38,221 nucleotides of DNA from a virus (IMGVR_UViG_3300033142_000225:1-38221); one strand, 5' to 3'. Positions 1-6,088 are shown, numbered from the stretch's first letter. The notes: generated by a model not told the origin, from the sequence alone. Made by a program: numbers and translations.

Positions 1-322
1 AATCTAATTGCATTGTCACCTCTTCGCCTACAATATACACGAGCATATTTACGAGGCTTTCGGCGTTGTCGTAGCTTCTCACGGCATCAGCTCCGAACGT
101 TTCGCGCTCGTAGTCTTGAACGAAATTGATTGCCTCAAATACTGAAACATCATGTTTTTTTAACCACTGTTCCGCCTGATAATAACCGATTATATAGTAA
201 TCTTCATTAAATGCTTTGTGATGTAATTCTTGCCCGTCATAAATTTCATGAATATCACTTCTCAAATCTTTAATGAAATTGTCTAAGTAATTTTTTAACT
301 CTTCTTTGATTGAATTTCTCAT
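1..322 (-). CDS. Conserved phage protein of unknown function (C-terminus cut by window edge)
   Basis: An ATG at 322 reads leftward for 107 codons to the window edge with no stop, so the gene is partial. It starts MRNSIKEELKNYLDNF and is rich in aromatic and acidic residues. It includes GYYQAEQWLKKHDVSVFEAI at about 46-65, FVQDYERETFG at about 67-77 and VNMLVYIVGEE near the edge. This pattern (a GYYxAExWL helix, then an acidic ExExFG stretch and an NMLVYIxGEE helix) recalls a small helical family I associate with phages of marine bacteria, with no known biochemical role. There is no signal peptide or membrane segment. It is the only gene in the left part read leftward, so it probably begins an oppositely transcribed, perhaps early, region outside the window. 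The reading frame is clear; the function is unknown. Confidence 0.75.
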   Translation of the reverse strand, partial: MRNSIKEELKNYLDNFIKDLRSDIHEIYDGQELHHKAFNEDYYIIGYYQAEQWLKKHDVSVFEAINFVQDYERETFGADAVRSYDNAESLVNMLVYIVGEEVTMQLD

Positions 323-363
323 TTTGTCAGTTTTTAATTTGCGTTTCGTTTTCAAATCTTTTG

Positions 364-395
364 CAAGATACAGTAAAACTTTTTTAATATCCAAA
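364..395 (-). promoter_or_regulatory. Possible leftward Bacteroidetes-type promoter
   Basis: Read on the minus strand, TTTG (392-395) is followed after 20 bases by TATCTTGC (364-371), which matches the -7 consensus TAnnTTTG at all fixed positions except the last two. The spacing lies inside the 17-23 bases known for Flavobacteriia. It lies about 42 bases upstream of the leftward start at 322. A second exact TAnnTTTG on the minus strand (392-399) has no good -33 partner. Confidence 0.4.
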
Positions 396-409
396 TTTAT
401 TTGTAAGTT

Positions 410-740
410 TTTTTAAAATCCTAGTCCTGGCGCGGGTTCCCGAGCGATATTTTTTTTTCTTTGTTTATTTATTTGTCTTGGTTTGGGGGTATAAAAGGGA
501 AGGTTTAAACGTGCAAAGGGTTTAAAACTTTTTTTGATCCCTGGAATGTTTGTAGGTCCAACAGTTCCAACGGCTAGAGGACCGCAAAAAATAACCGCGT
601 AAAACGGGGACGGGGGGCGAAACGGGGACGGGGTGCGCGGGGGTGCCTAGGCAAAAAGCCAAAAAAATCCGAGGAAATTTTTTAAAAGTTACCCCCCACC
701 CATTTTTAAATATCAACTTTTTTTTGGGGGCAGCATTGCG
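410..740. other. Divergent intergenic region with G/C runs; no gene supported
   Basis: Between the leftward gene and the rightward genes lies a stretch unlike its AT-rich surroundings. It holds a GC-rich palindrome-like block around 430-446 (CGGGTTCCCG), a 5-bp inverted repeat GGTCC/GGACC (555-559, 579-583), and a near-duplicate AAACGGGGACGGGG (602-615 and 620-633). A C-run (691-696) and a G-run (725-730) follow. A 64-codon minus-strand frame and a longer, startless Pro-rich minus-strand frame cross it, but neither is convincing. A regulatory or replication role is inference. Confidence 0.5.
606..643 (+). other. Quadruplex-capable G-run cluster
   Basis: Runs of four, six, four and four G occur at 606-609, 612-617, 624-627 and 630-633, separated by 2, 6 and 2 bases. 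A fifth run of five G lies at 639-643. This fits the usual intramolecular G-quadruplex pattern. It is the densest G cluster seen in an otherwise AT-rich window and sits between divergent transcription units. Confidence 0.6.
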
Positions 741-785
741 TATAATAGTATATTATGTAATACTCCCGTGTATCTAATATTTTTG

Positions 786-793
786 TATCTTTG
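786..793 (+). promoter_or_regulatory. Promoter -7 element (TATCTTTG)
   Basis: This is an exact match to the Bacteroidetes -7 consensus TAnnTTTG, only three bases before the ATG at 797. A transcript from here would be leaderless or nearly so. No TTG is seen at the expected -33 distance. It probably drives the two small genes at 797-1116. Confidence 0.5.
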
Positions 794-796
794 CCT

Positions 797-937
797 ATGG
801 ATTGGCAGATAGAATTTCACAACAGATTAAACGTAGGGTTTACATTAGGTTGGGCTTATTATTCTAGAGATGTTAATCATGACTGGTCTGAAATAAATAT
901 ATATATTGGACTTATAGGAATAACTTTAAAATATTAA
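797..937 (+). CDS. Small protein, 46 aa, possibly membrane-associated
   Basis: A complete frame starts at the ATG just behind a TATCTTTG promoter element and ends with TAA at 937. It begins MDWQIEFHNRLNVGFTLGWA and ends with the hydrophobic stretch INIYIGLIGITLKY. The composition (W, Y, I, G) suggests a short beta-hairpin or membrane-associated peptide. No catalytic motif is present. Two bases separate it from the next gene, with which it forms a two-gene unit closed by the terminator at 1138. Similar short proteins occur in marine phages from memory, but no role is known to me. Confidence 0.6.
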   Translation: MDWQIEFHNRLNVGFTLGWAYYSRDVNHDWSEINIYIGLIGITLKY

Positions 938-939
938 TT

Positions 940-1116
940 ATGAAAGATTACGTAGACGGATTGTATGTAAAAGATGGTAGACTTCAAAACTCTAGGCCTA
1001 ATTCAATCACAGGAATTGAACAAGCTGCTCAATTAAGAAAAATGGTTAAGTACAACGATAAGGTTGATATGATAGCTGATGGAATTGCAAGGTCTGAATA
1101 CAGAAAAATATTTTAA
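940..1116 (+). CDS. Small hypothetical protein, 58 aa
   Basis: The ATG lies two bases after the previous stop and the frame ends with TAA 22 bases before a terminator. It starts MKDYVDGLYVKDGRLQNSRP and continues with a charged helix (EQAAQLRKMVKYNDKVDMIA). It is soluble and mixed-charge, with no Cys and no membrane segment. Co-transcription with the 46-aa gene upstream is likely, because both lie between one promoter element and one terminator. I do not recognise the family. Confidence 0.6.
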   Translation: MKDYVDGLYVKDGRLQNSRPNSITGIEQAAQLRKMVKYNDKVDMIADGIARSEYRKIF

Positions 1117-1137
1117 ATATATATTAAAACTTAAATT

Positions 1138-1161
1138 AACCGCTTTATTAGCGGTTTTTTT
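1138..1161 (+). terminator. Rho-independent terminator
   Basis: The stem AACCGC/GCGGTT (1138-1143, 1151-1156) has a 7-base loop and is followed by a run of T to 1161. It closes the 797-1116 unit. Confidence 0.85.
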
Positions 1162-1505
1162 ATGCAATAAATTTAAGTACAATCAATAAATGTTTGTGAA
1201 TTGTTTGCGATCCAACCAAACTAATATAATTTTTAAATCACATAAAGTATAAAAATGTTGATTATCTACATTCTCATGTAGATTTTATGTTGATTTTTTT
1301 TAGCTAAGTTATTGATTGATAATATCAAATGTTGAAATGTTGATTTTTTACTTAGAAATAAGAAAATTAAAAATAATAAAATAGGTAATCTCTTATATAA
1401 GAAAATAAGTTTTGCTTTTTTATACATTTTTCTACATTTCTACATAAGCTTTTAATGTCTTGTAATATTTTTTATTACCTTTGTTGTAATCAAATTTAAT
1501 TTAAA
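1162..1505 (+). promoter_or_regulatory. Repeat-rich AT leader upstream of groEL
   Basis: These 344 bases hold no convincing gene. They contain a perfect 8-bp hairpin ATCTACAT-TCTC-ATGTAGAT (1264-1283) and a perfect 6-bp palindrome TTGATA-A-TATCAA (1316-1328). ATGTTGATT-like words occur three times between about 1255 and 1350. TCTACAT occurs at 1265, twice in direct repeat at 1431 and 1439, and once inverted at 1276. The groEL promoter element sits at the right end. The repeats could be operators or replication iterons. Confidence 0.5.
1476..1483 (+). promoter_or_regulatory. groEL promoter -7 element (TACCTTTG)
   Basis: An exact TAnnTTTG match lies 22 bases before the groEL ATG. The -33 TTG is not at the usual distance (nearest at 1460-1462, only 13 bases away), so the upstream TCTACAT repeats may matter for activation. 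Confidence 0.6.
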
Positions 1506-3116
1506 ATGAATCAATCTGGAGGATACTCACCAAAAGATCTGCACTTCGCGGACAAGGCACAAAAGAAATTACTTAATGGAATAACTAAGATGGCAAATGC
1601 TGTCAAGAGCACTTTAGGTCCGATGGGTCAGACTGTTCTTATAGAATCACCAGAGCATACTAATGGACTTACTGTTACTAAGGACGGAGTTACAGTTTCT
1701 AGGAGTATAAATTTACTAGACCCTGTTGAAAATCTTGCGGTACAGATGATGCGTCAGGCTGCTAACAATACTGCGAGTAGTGCTGGTGATGGAACTACAA
1801 CTGCTATTGTATTAGCTGAGGCCCTTTCTTATTATGGGTTTAGTCATATAGGTGATGATCAGAACAGAACGGAAGTTTTAAGGGAGATGTCTAATATCTC
1901 TAATGATATAATAAAAATATTAAAGAAGCAATCTCAGCCTGTAACAAATAAAAGGTTATTGGATGTTGCTACTATTTCTGCCAACAATGATAAGGAGGTG
2001 GGGAAGATAATATCGGACACTTATAAGAGTGTTGGAAATAATGGGGTTGTTACTGTAGAGAAATCTCAGGGATCTGAGACTACATTTGAAACCACAAATG
2101 GAATTAAGGTTGATCGCGGATTAGGTTCTCCGCTATTTATTAACGACCATAAAAAAGATGAGTGTGTATTGGAGGACTGTTATATATTAGTATCAGATTC
2201 TGATATAAATAATATATTAGATATAGAGACAGTTCTTAGACCTATCATCGCAGAAAAGAAAAAACTATTAATAATTGCGCCATGTTCTACTAATGTAGTA
2301 AACACACTTGCGGCTAATGTTCAGAAGAACGATCTTCAACTATGTCAAATAGTCCCTCCACAGTTTGGCTGGAAAAAGGAAGAGCTTCTAAATGATATAG
2401 CTTTAAGTGTAGGCGCAAATTATTTTTCTGCTTCTACCGGAGATGATCTTAGTATAATTAAGATGAGTGATTTGGGTAAAGCTTCAAAAGTTATTATAGG
2501 TAGAGATTCTACATTAATAATTAGAGACAGCGATCACGTTAATGATTCTGATATAAACGATAGGATATCTCAGTTAAAGGATTCTCATAAGATAGCAAAG
2601 ACAAAAGAAGATGGTGAGTTTATTCTTTCTCGAATAGCTTCACTTGCCGGAGGAATAGGAACTATAAGTGTTGGCGGTCAAACTGATCTTGAGCAAAAGG
2701 AATTATATGATAGAGTTGACGATGCCGTTTGCGCAGTACGTTCTGCTTTGGAGCAGGGGATTTTACCAGGTGGTGGAGTTGCTTTAGCCAATGCCGCTTT
2801 AGCTTTAGACCCTAACAAGTATAGTAGCGATTCTCAAAAGACAGCTTTAAATATATTAAGAGAGGCTCTTGTTACTCCAATCAAACAAATACATGAAAAT
2901 GCAGGGCGAGACCTCAACTTTGAAGAGTTTAAAGATCTACACTCTGGGCATGGTCAAAATATTAAGACAGGTCAGTTTGGAAATATGATAAAGATGGGTG
3001 TTATTGATCCTATGAAAGTAACGAGCTCAGCTTTACAGAATGCAGTTTCGGTAGCTACAACTATACTTTCTACCAATGCTATTGTAACTATGGCGAGAAC
3101 TTTTGAAGCAAAATAA
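1506..3116 (+). CDS. groEL: Phage-encoded chaperonin GroEL (Hsp60)
   Basis: This is a cytoplasmic ATP-driven folding chaperonin; group I members form 7-mer rings capped by GroES. The 536 residues span the whole family, close to the 548 of E. coli. ATP-site landmarks are visible: LGPMG (37-41), KDG (59-61), GDGTTTA (94-100), RVDDA with the catalytic Asp at 406, PGGG (421-424) and VIDP with Asp501. The apical domain (about 195-385) keeps the hydrophobic GSPLFIND helix-loop region. The C-terminus ends MARTFEAK, so the Gly-Gly-Met tail of cellular GroEL is missing. A short GroES lies 685 bases downstream in the same unit. The phage probably uses it to fold its own virion or replication proteins. 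Identity is very sure; the substrate is unknown. Confidence 0.97.
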   Translation: MNQSGGYSPKDLHFADKAQKKLLNGITKMANAVKSTLGPMGQTVLIESPEHTNGLTVTKDGVTVSRSINLLDPVENLAVQMMRQAANNTASSAGDGTTTAIVLAEALSYYGFSHIGDDQNRTEVLREMSNISNDIIKILKKQSQPVTNKRLLDVATISANNDKEVGKIISDTYKSVGNNGVVTVEKSQGSETTFETTNGIKVDRGLGSPLFINDHKKDECVLEDCYILVSDSDINNILDIETVLRPIIAEKKKLLIIAPCSTNVVNTLAANVQKNDLQLCQIVPPQFGWKKEELLNDIALSVGANYFSASTGDDLSIIKMSDLGKASKVIIGRDSTLIIRDSDHVNDSDINDRISQLKDSHKIAKTKEDGEFILSRIASLAGGIGTISVGGQTDLEQKELYDRVDDAVCAVRSALEQGILPGGGVALANAALALDPNKYSSDSQKTALNILREALVTPIKQIHENAGRDLNFEEFKDLHSGHGQNIKTGQFGNMIKMGVIDPMKVTSSALQNAVSVATTILSTNAIVTMARTFEAK

Positions 3117-3121
3117 ATATT

Positions 3122-3196
3122 ATGGGAATACAAGAGATAATAACTGTAATTGTTGTATGGGAATTTTTAAAATATGTATTTAAAAAAATACCTTGA
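3122..3196 (+). CDS. Tiny hydrophobic peptide, 24 aa
   Basis: An ATG five bases after the groEL stop opens a 24-codon frame, MGIQEIITVIVVWEF followed by LKYVFKKIP. It has a hydrophobic helix of about 12-14 residues and a basic end, like a single-pass membrane peptide. Its TGA (3194-3196) overlaps the TTG start of the next gene (3193-3195), which suggests translational coupling. It may be a real micropeptide or simply an upstream frame that delivers ribosomes to the next gene. Confidence 0.4.
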   Translation: MGIQEIITVIVVWEFLKYVFKKIP

Positions 3197-3447
3197 ATAA
3201 GTTCCTTAAAAGCTTAGTAAAAAATCGAAGGCTTACGCCTTTGGAGAGGATGGCTAATAGAATTGCTTATTCTGGCGCTGTCTTTATAATGATATCCCCT
3301 TATTTACTTCCGGATCCTATAGGAGCAATAACTTATGTGATAGGTGGATTATTGTCAATACCCCAGTGCTATTTAGCAAAACAATGGAATATTGTTATAG
3401 TAAATTTAAACGTTGTGTTTGGTTATTTAGTATATTTATACTTATGA
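3193..3447 (+). CDS. Small membrane protein, 84 aa, TTG start
   Basis: The frame starts at TTG, overlapping the stop of the 24-aa peptide; no in-frame ATG is available before residue 20 (MANRIAYSG). A basic N-terminus (MNKFLKSLVKNRRLTPLER) is followed by two or three hydrophobic segments (about 25-43, 46-60 and 66-84), so it is an inner-membrane protein with the N-terminus probably cytoplasmic. The stop overlaps the next ATG as ATGA (3444-3447). I do not recognise a family. Its place between groEL and groES may reflect co-regulation only. Confidence 0.6.
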   Translation: MNKFLKSLVKNRRLTPLERMANRIAYSGAVFIMISPYLLPDPIGAITYVIGGLLSIPQCYLAKQWNIVIVNLNVVFGYLVYLYL

Positions 3448-3791
3448 AAAAAGATCAAATAGTTGAGTTAGTTAAAAAAAAATTAGACTCTAGAAGTAAG
3501 CTAGGGATAGGAAAATATAACACCACTTTATTCGATAGCCCTGACGGCTTTTATGTATTTTTAAATCATTTACAGGAGGAGTTATTTGATGCCTCTCTTT
3601 ACATAGAGAAACTTAAGCAAATTAATTCTTCAGGGCATTCAGATAATGAAAGCATTAACGATATAAAAGTAAATCCTGAAATATTATCGGTCAGAAAGCC
3701 TTTAGACGCTGAAGGAAGTTGGAATTGTCTTTCATGCGGTAGATTGCATTCTAGCTATCTATCTGATTGTCAGGTATGTGGAAAAAAATAA
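3444..3791 (+). CDS. Zinc-ribbon protein, 115 aa, function unknown
   Basis: The start is taken at the ATG overlapping the previous stop, because upstream codons in this frame lie inside the membrane-protein gene. The N-terminus is basic (MKKDQIVELVKKKLDSRSK). A helix HLQEELFDASLYIEKL resembles the acidic EExxD helix of MazG-like nucleotide pyrophosphohydrolases, but no full MazG domain is present. The C-terminus holds CLSCG and CQVCG 15 residues apart, a CxxC...CxxC zinc ribbon ending in KK. It could bind nucleic acid or a protein partner. The MazG resemblance is weak and rests on one helix. Confidence 0.65.
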   Translation: MKKDQIVELVKKKLDSRSKLGIGKYNTTLFDSPDGFYVFLNHLQEELFDASLYIEKLKQINSSGHSDNESINDIKVNPEILSVRKPLDAEGSWNCLSCGRLHSSYLSDCQVCGKK

Positions 3792-3801
3792 AATTTAATT
3801 T

Positions 3802-4059
3802 ATGAAGCCAATAGGAAAAAATATAGTTATTAAGAGTATAGAGGAGGAAATAGTTACTGAAAGTGGACTACTACTTAGCGCGGATGATGCTAGTAATCTG
3901 AGATATAAAAAAGGATTGGTTGTAAAGCCAGGGACTGATGTAAACGTTATAAAAGAAAACGACTCTATATATTACGACAAAAGATCTGGTTATACTATGC
4001 TGATTGACGGAACGGCCTATACCATCATATCAGAGAATGATATTGTAGTGGTATTATAA
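3802..4059 (+). CDS. groES: Co-chaperonin GroES (Cpn10), short form
   Basis: This is the lid of the chaperonin cage, working with GroEL. The 85 residues (E. coli GroES has 97) follow the Cpn10 order: an N-terminal strand PIGKNIVIKSIEEE, a mobile-loop region ESGLLLSADD whose hydrophobic tripeptide matches the IVL that docks on GroEL, KGLVVKPG in place of GEVLAVG, NDSIYYDKRSGY for the VGDIVIF strand, and the C-terminal ENDIVVVL. The loop and roof are shortened. The same-strand location four genes after groEL supports the pairing. The 3' end overlaps the convergent regulator gene by six bases. Confidence 0.85.
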   Translation: MKPIGKNIVIKSIEEEIVTESGLLLSADDASNLRYKKGLVVKPGTDVNVIKENDSIYYDKRSGYTMLIDGTAYTIISENDIVVVL

Positions 4060-4542
4060 TTGATTATTTCTTTTACTAGCTCTCATTTTTCTAAGGTCTT
4101 TATTCATTTGAATAATAAAATTTTTATAAACCTTACTTTTAAAACTCACGTTCTTGTAGAAAATAGGGTTGTTCATTAGGGACTCAGGTATTTCTTCTCC
4201 GCTTAATTTTTTATAGATAGAATTAACCACGCGTTTTGTTTTGTAGGACACTTCGTAAAGAGCCTTACTTCCTCTCTTTCCGTTTCCTTGTCTCCAAGGT
4301 TCTATCCATTCTTCGTCTATAAGTTTTTTTAGCCTACCTTTATTCCAACTTAGTAGCTCATTAAATTCATTATATTTTTCATGTCCGAATATCTCTTCGT
4401 CATGTAAAAATAAAAGCATGTCTAATTCTCCGCTTGTCAGCTTGTATTTCTCTTGAACCCAAAACTTAATAACTCTCCAGTATTTTAAATAATTGGTTAT
4501 CATGGGCCTAGCCAAAGCCCTTTCCTCTGTCTGCCTGTTCAT
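4054..4542 (-). CDS. Winged-helix (MarR-like) transcriptional regulator
   Basis: This 162-aa basic protein is encoded leftward, opposite to every other gene from 797 on. The core has YWRVIKFWVQEKYKLTSGELDM (19-42, helix), LLFLHDEEIF (43-52), the recognition helix region FNELLSWNKGRLKKLIDEEW (60-79) and a wing IEPWRQG...ALYEVSYKTKRVV (80-106), followed by a dimer-type helix NSIYKKLSGEE. This order is that of MarR-like winged-helix proteins. The C-terminus is Lys/Arg-rich. It probably binds DNA and may control the divergent operon at 4587 and the upstream chaperonin unit. Its promoter overlaps that of the divergent operon. The exact family and targets are unproven. Confidence 0.7.
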   Translation of the reverse strand: MNRQTEERALARPMITNYLKYWRVIKFWVQEKYKLTSGELDMLLFLHDEEIFGHEKYNEFNELLSWNKGRLKKLIDEEWIEPWRQGNGKRGSKALYEVSYKTKRVVNSIYKKLSGEEIPESLMNNPIFYKNVSFKSKVYKNFIIQMNKDLRKMRASKRNNQL

Positions 4543-4569
4543 TTGATTAAATTTTATTCATTACCTTTG
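4542..4569 (+). promoter_or_regulatory. Rightward promoter of the small-protein operon
   Basis: TTTG (4542-4545), then 16 bases, then TACCTTTG (4562-4569) is nearly the full Flavobacteriia promoter. The ATG at 4587 lies 17 bases downstream. The -33 element overlaps the first codon of the leftward regulator gene. Confidence 0.65.
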
Positions 4570-4572
4570 CTG

Positions 4573-4580
4573 TAAAGATA
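4573..4580 (-). promoter_or_regulatory. Leftward -7-like element of the regulator gene
   Basis: On the minus strand this reads TATCTTTA, one base from TAnnTTTG. It is separated by only three bases from the rightward TACCTTTG, so the two promoters face each other and cannot be occupied at once. No clear -33 is seen. Confidence 0.4.
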
Positions 4581-4586
4581 CAAATT

Positions 4587-4760
4587 ATGAAAGGAACTGC
4601 ACAGAACCCGTCAAATGAATTATCTAGTCAAGAGTTAAAAAAACAAATCACTGAGTTAAATATGAATCTAGCTCAATTGATTGAATACTTTGAAGAAGAA
4701 AAAAGTAATGTTCGATATTATAAGAACACTAATCATTGGAATACAAGTATAACTTATTAA
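4587..4760 (+). CDS. Small coiled-coil protein, 57 aa
   Basis: The ATG is 17 bases behind a TACCTTTG element. The protein starts MKGTAQNPSNELSSQELKKQ and continues with a leucine/isoleucine-spaced helix (ITELNMNLAQLIEYFEEEKS), suggesting a short coiled coil. No Cys and no membrane segment are present. It is the first gene of the rightward unit that reaches at least 6378. The function is unknown. Confidence 0.6.
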   Translation: MKGTAQNPSNELSSQELKKQITELNMNLAQLIEYFEEEKSNVRYYKNTNHWNTSITY

Positions 4761-4767
4761 AAATAAA

Positions 4768-4968
4768 ATGGCAAAACAAAAAAAATATCCAGTAGGACAT
4801 CTTAAGTACGGAAATCAAGACACCTTGACTAAAAAAGAATATGATAATATATCATTTAAAAATAAATCTATAGATAAAATAAAATCGAATTCACCTAAGA
4901 GAATTATAAGTAGTGACGGTGAATTTGGAACTATATTCTTAAGTAAAAAACCTAAAATAAAAGCTTAA
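4768..4968 (+). CDS. Small lysine-rich protein, 66 aa
   Basis: Seven bases after the previous stop, this frame encodes MAKQKKYPVGHLKYGNQDTL and about 17 Lys in 66 residues, with no Cys. The high positive charge without a membrane segment suggests nucleic-acid or capsid-DNA contact. It is the first of a run of similar basic mini-proteins. No family is recognised. Confidence 0.65.
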   Translation: MAKQKKYPVGHLKYGNQDTLTKKEYDNISFKNKSIDKIKSNSPKRIISSDGEFGTIFLSKKPKIKA

Positions 4969-4971
4969 ATT

Positions 4972-5142
4972 ATGCCAACAGTAAAATACAAATGCCCAAA
5001 TAGCGGAACGATAAAATCAAAAACATTTCCTTATAATGCAGTGGGAAAAGCTCAAGCTCAAGAATTTGCAAGCACTATGCGGGGCTCAGTTAAAAACAAC
5101 CCTGGGTATGGAATGGAAAAGAAAATGAAGTCTAGCTATTAA
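4972..5142 (+). CDS. Small basic protein, 56 aa
   Basis: The frame opens at ATG three bases after the previous stop and ends at a TAA that overlaps the next ATG (TAATG). It starts MPTVKYKCPNSGTIKSKTFP and ends GYGMEKKMKSSY. One Cys sits in KCPNSG, like half of a zinc knuckle. It is basic and probably soluble. The function is unknown; membership in the cluster of basic phage mini-proteins is the main clue. Confidence 0.6.
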   Translation: MPTVKYKCPNSGTIKSKTFPYNAVGKAQAQEFASTMRGSVKNNPGYGMEKKMKSSY

Positions 5143-5297
5143 TGGCAAAGAGATTAAAAAAGAAAAGCAATAAAATTTGTCCATCAGGCATTGCTTGGGC
5201 TAAGCGTACTTTTGATAAGTACCCATCGGCCTATGCAAATATGGCTGCAAGCAAATATTGCAAAGACCCTAATTACGCTAAAAAAAGTAAGAAATGA
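5142..5297 (+). CDS. Small Lys/Cys protein with YPSAYAN motif, 51 aa
   Basis: TAATG coupling joins it to the gene before and ATGA to the gene after. It carries KICPSGIAWAKRTFDKYPSA followed by YANMAASKYCKDP: two Cys flank an aromatic YPSAYAN core, with Lys-rich ends. I recall this Cys...AKRxFxxYPSAYAN...CK pattern from many small proteins of aquatic phages, of unknown function. The two Cys could form a disulphide or join a metal site. A virion-associated role is inference. Confidence 0.7.
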   Translation: MAKRLKKKSNKICPSGIAWAKRTFDKYPSAYANMAASKYCKDPNYAKKSKK

Positions 5298-5416
5298 GTA
5301 AGCTAAGTAAAAAACAAAGAAAGATTGCTAAAGCTGCATACCCTTTAAATAAAATTACTGGAGCAGATTTTAAAGCTTTAAAAAAGAAGAATGGGAGAGC
5401 TAAAAAAATGGCGTGA
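5294..5416 (+). CDS. Very small lysine-rich protein, 40 aa
   Basis: Starts at ATGA overlapping the preceding stop. It begins MSKLSKKQRKIAKAAYPLNK and ends KKKNGRAKKMA, strongly basic (about one third Lys/Arg). It overlaps the next gene by 26 bases, unusual here but consistent with the tight packing. The overlap leaves some doubt, but the position, start type and composition match its neighbours. Confidence 0.55.
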   Translation: MSKLSKKQRKIAKAAYPLNKITGADFKALKKKNGRAKKMA

Positions 5417-5624
5417 TCAGAAGTGGGTTCGCATAGGAACTGACGGAAAGATTAAGGGTGCTTGTGGCACAAGTAAAAACAAAAAAAATCCCGACAGATG
5501 TCTTCCTTTAGCGAAAGCAAAACGTCTTAGTAAAAAAGCGTTAGCAGCAACAGCTAGAAAGAAAAAAGCTTCTGGGGGTAAAACTCAATTTATAAAAAAC
5601 ACTTCAACTGTAAGAAACGCATGA
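5391..5624 (+). CDS. Small basic Cys protein, DUF5872-like, 77 aa
   Basis: MGELKKWRDQKWVRIGTDGK is followed by IKGACGTSKNKKNPDRCLPL and a long Lys/Ala stretch ending VRNA. The W(V)xI...GxCGTSK...PxRCLP arrangement matches, from memory, the small DUF5872-type proteins of tailed phages and giant viruses. Two Cys flank a KNKKNPDR loop. About a quarter of the residues are Lys. The stop overlaps the next start as ATGA. The function is unknown; a DNA-binding or capsid-packed role is inference. Confidence 0.7.
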   Translation: MGELKKWRDQKWVRIGTDGKIKGACGTSKNKKNPDRCLPLAKAKRLSKKALAATARKKKASGGKTQFIKNTSTVRNA

Positions 5625-6088
5625 GCACAATACCGACTGGAACAAAATTTCATGGAGTAGCACCTGTAGTAGACACTGTAGATAAAGGGTCTGCTCTTGT
5701 AGACACATTAAGAGAGGCGTATACTATAGATGATATAGCTTCTTATACATACACAGGAACAACAGCTACTTTAGAACCTGAGTTTATGACAGTAACTCCA
5801 GGTGGAGCTTCTACTATAACAACTAAAAAGAATATTATAGACCTTACTTGGGTAGGAAGCTCAGGAACTCATACATTAACTTTACCTTCAGCGGCAGAGA
5901 TACCCTATCGTTTTTTAAGAATAGTAAATGATTCTACAATAGTAGCTTCAGACAAAGTTGATATTGCCGCTCCTGTTGGCGAAACAATTGATGGAGCTGC
6001 AACTTATGAAATAAACAAACCATATAATGGGGTTGCTGTTTGGTCTGACGGATCAAACTGGATAGTGATTCAAGCAAAATCAACATAA
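5621..6088 (+). CDS. Virion structural protein, fibre/head-spike type, 155 aa
   Basis: ATGA and TAATG overlaps join it to its neighbours. The N-terminus MSTIPTGTKFHGVAPVVDTV with KGSALVDTLREAYTIDDI resembles attachment segments of marine-phage virion proteins. The rest is Thr/Val/Gly-rich beta structure (TLEPEFMTVTPGGA..., HTLTLPSAAEIPYRFLRIVN) ending in AVWSDGSNWIVIQAKST, a frequent end of phage fibre proteins. No enzyme motif. It probably sits on the head or tail surface. Confidence 0.65.
   Translation: MSTIPTGTKFHGVAPVVDTVDKGSALVDTLREAYTIDDIASYTYTGTTATLEPEFMTVTPGGASTITTKKNIIDLTWVGSSGTHTLTLPSAAEIPYRFLRIVNDSTIVASDKVDIAAPVGETIDGAATYEINKPYNGVAVWSDGSNWIVIQAKST

Noticed and set aside
540-600. 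tRNA-like or attachment-site structure around GGTCC...GGACC
   Set aside because: Only a 5-bp stem with a 19-base loop; no cloverleaf or CCA-type end, and no integrase gene in the window.
522-716. Minus-strand 64-codon frame in the G/C-run region
   Set aside because: Low-complexity composition driven by G runs and poly-A/T, no recognisable motif, no promoter, and another frame on the same strand looks equally open.
3366-3443. Longer start for the zinc-ribbon gene
   Set aside because: The extra 26 codons lie inside the membrane-protein gene; the ATG at 3444 in an ATGA overlap fits the packing used elsewhere.
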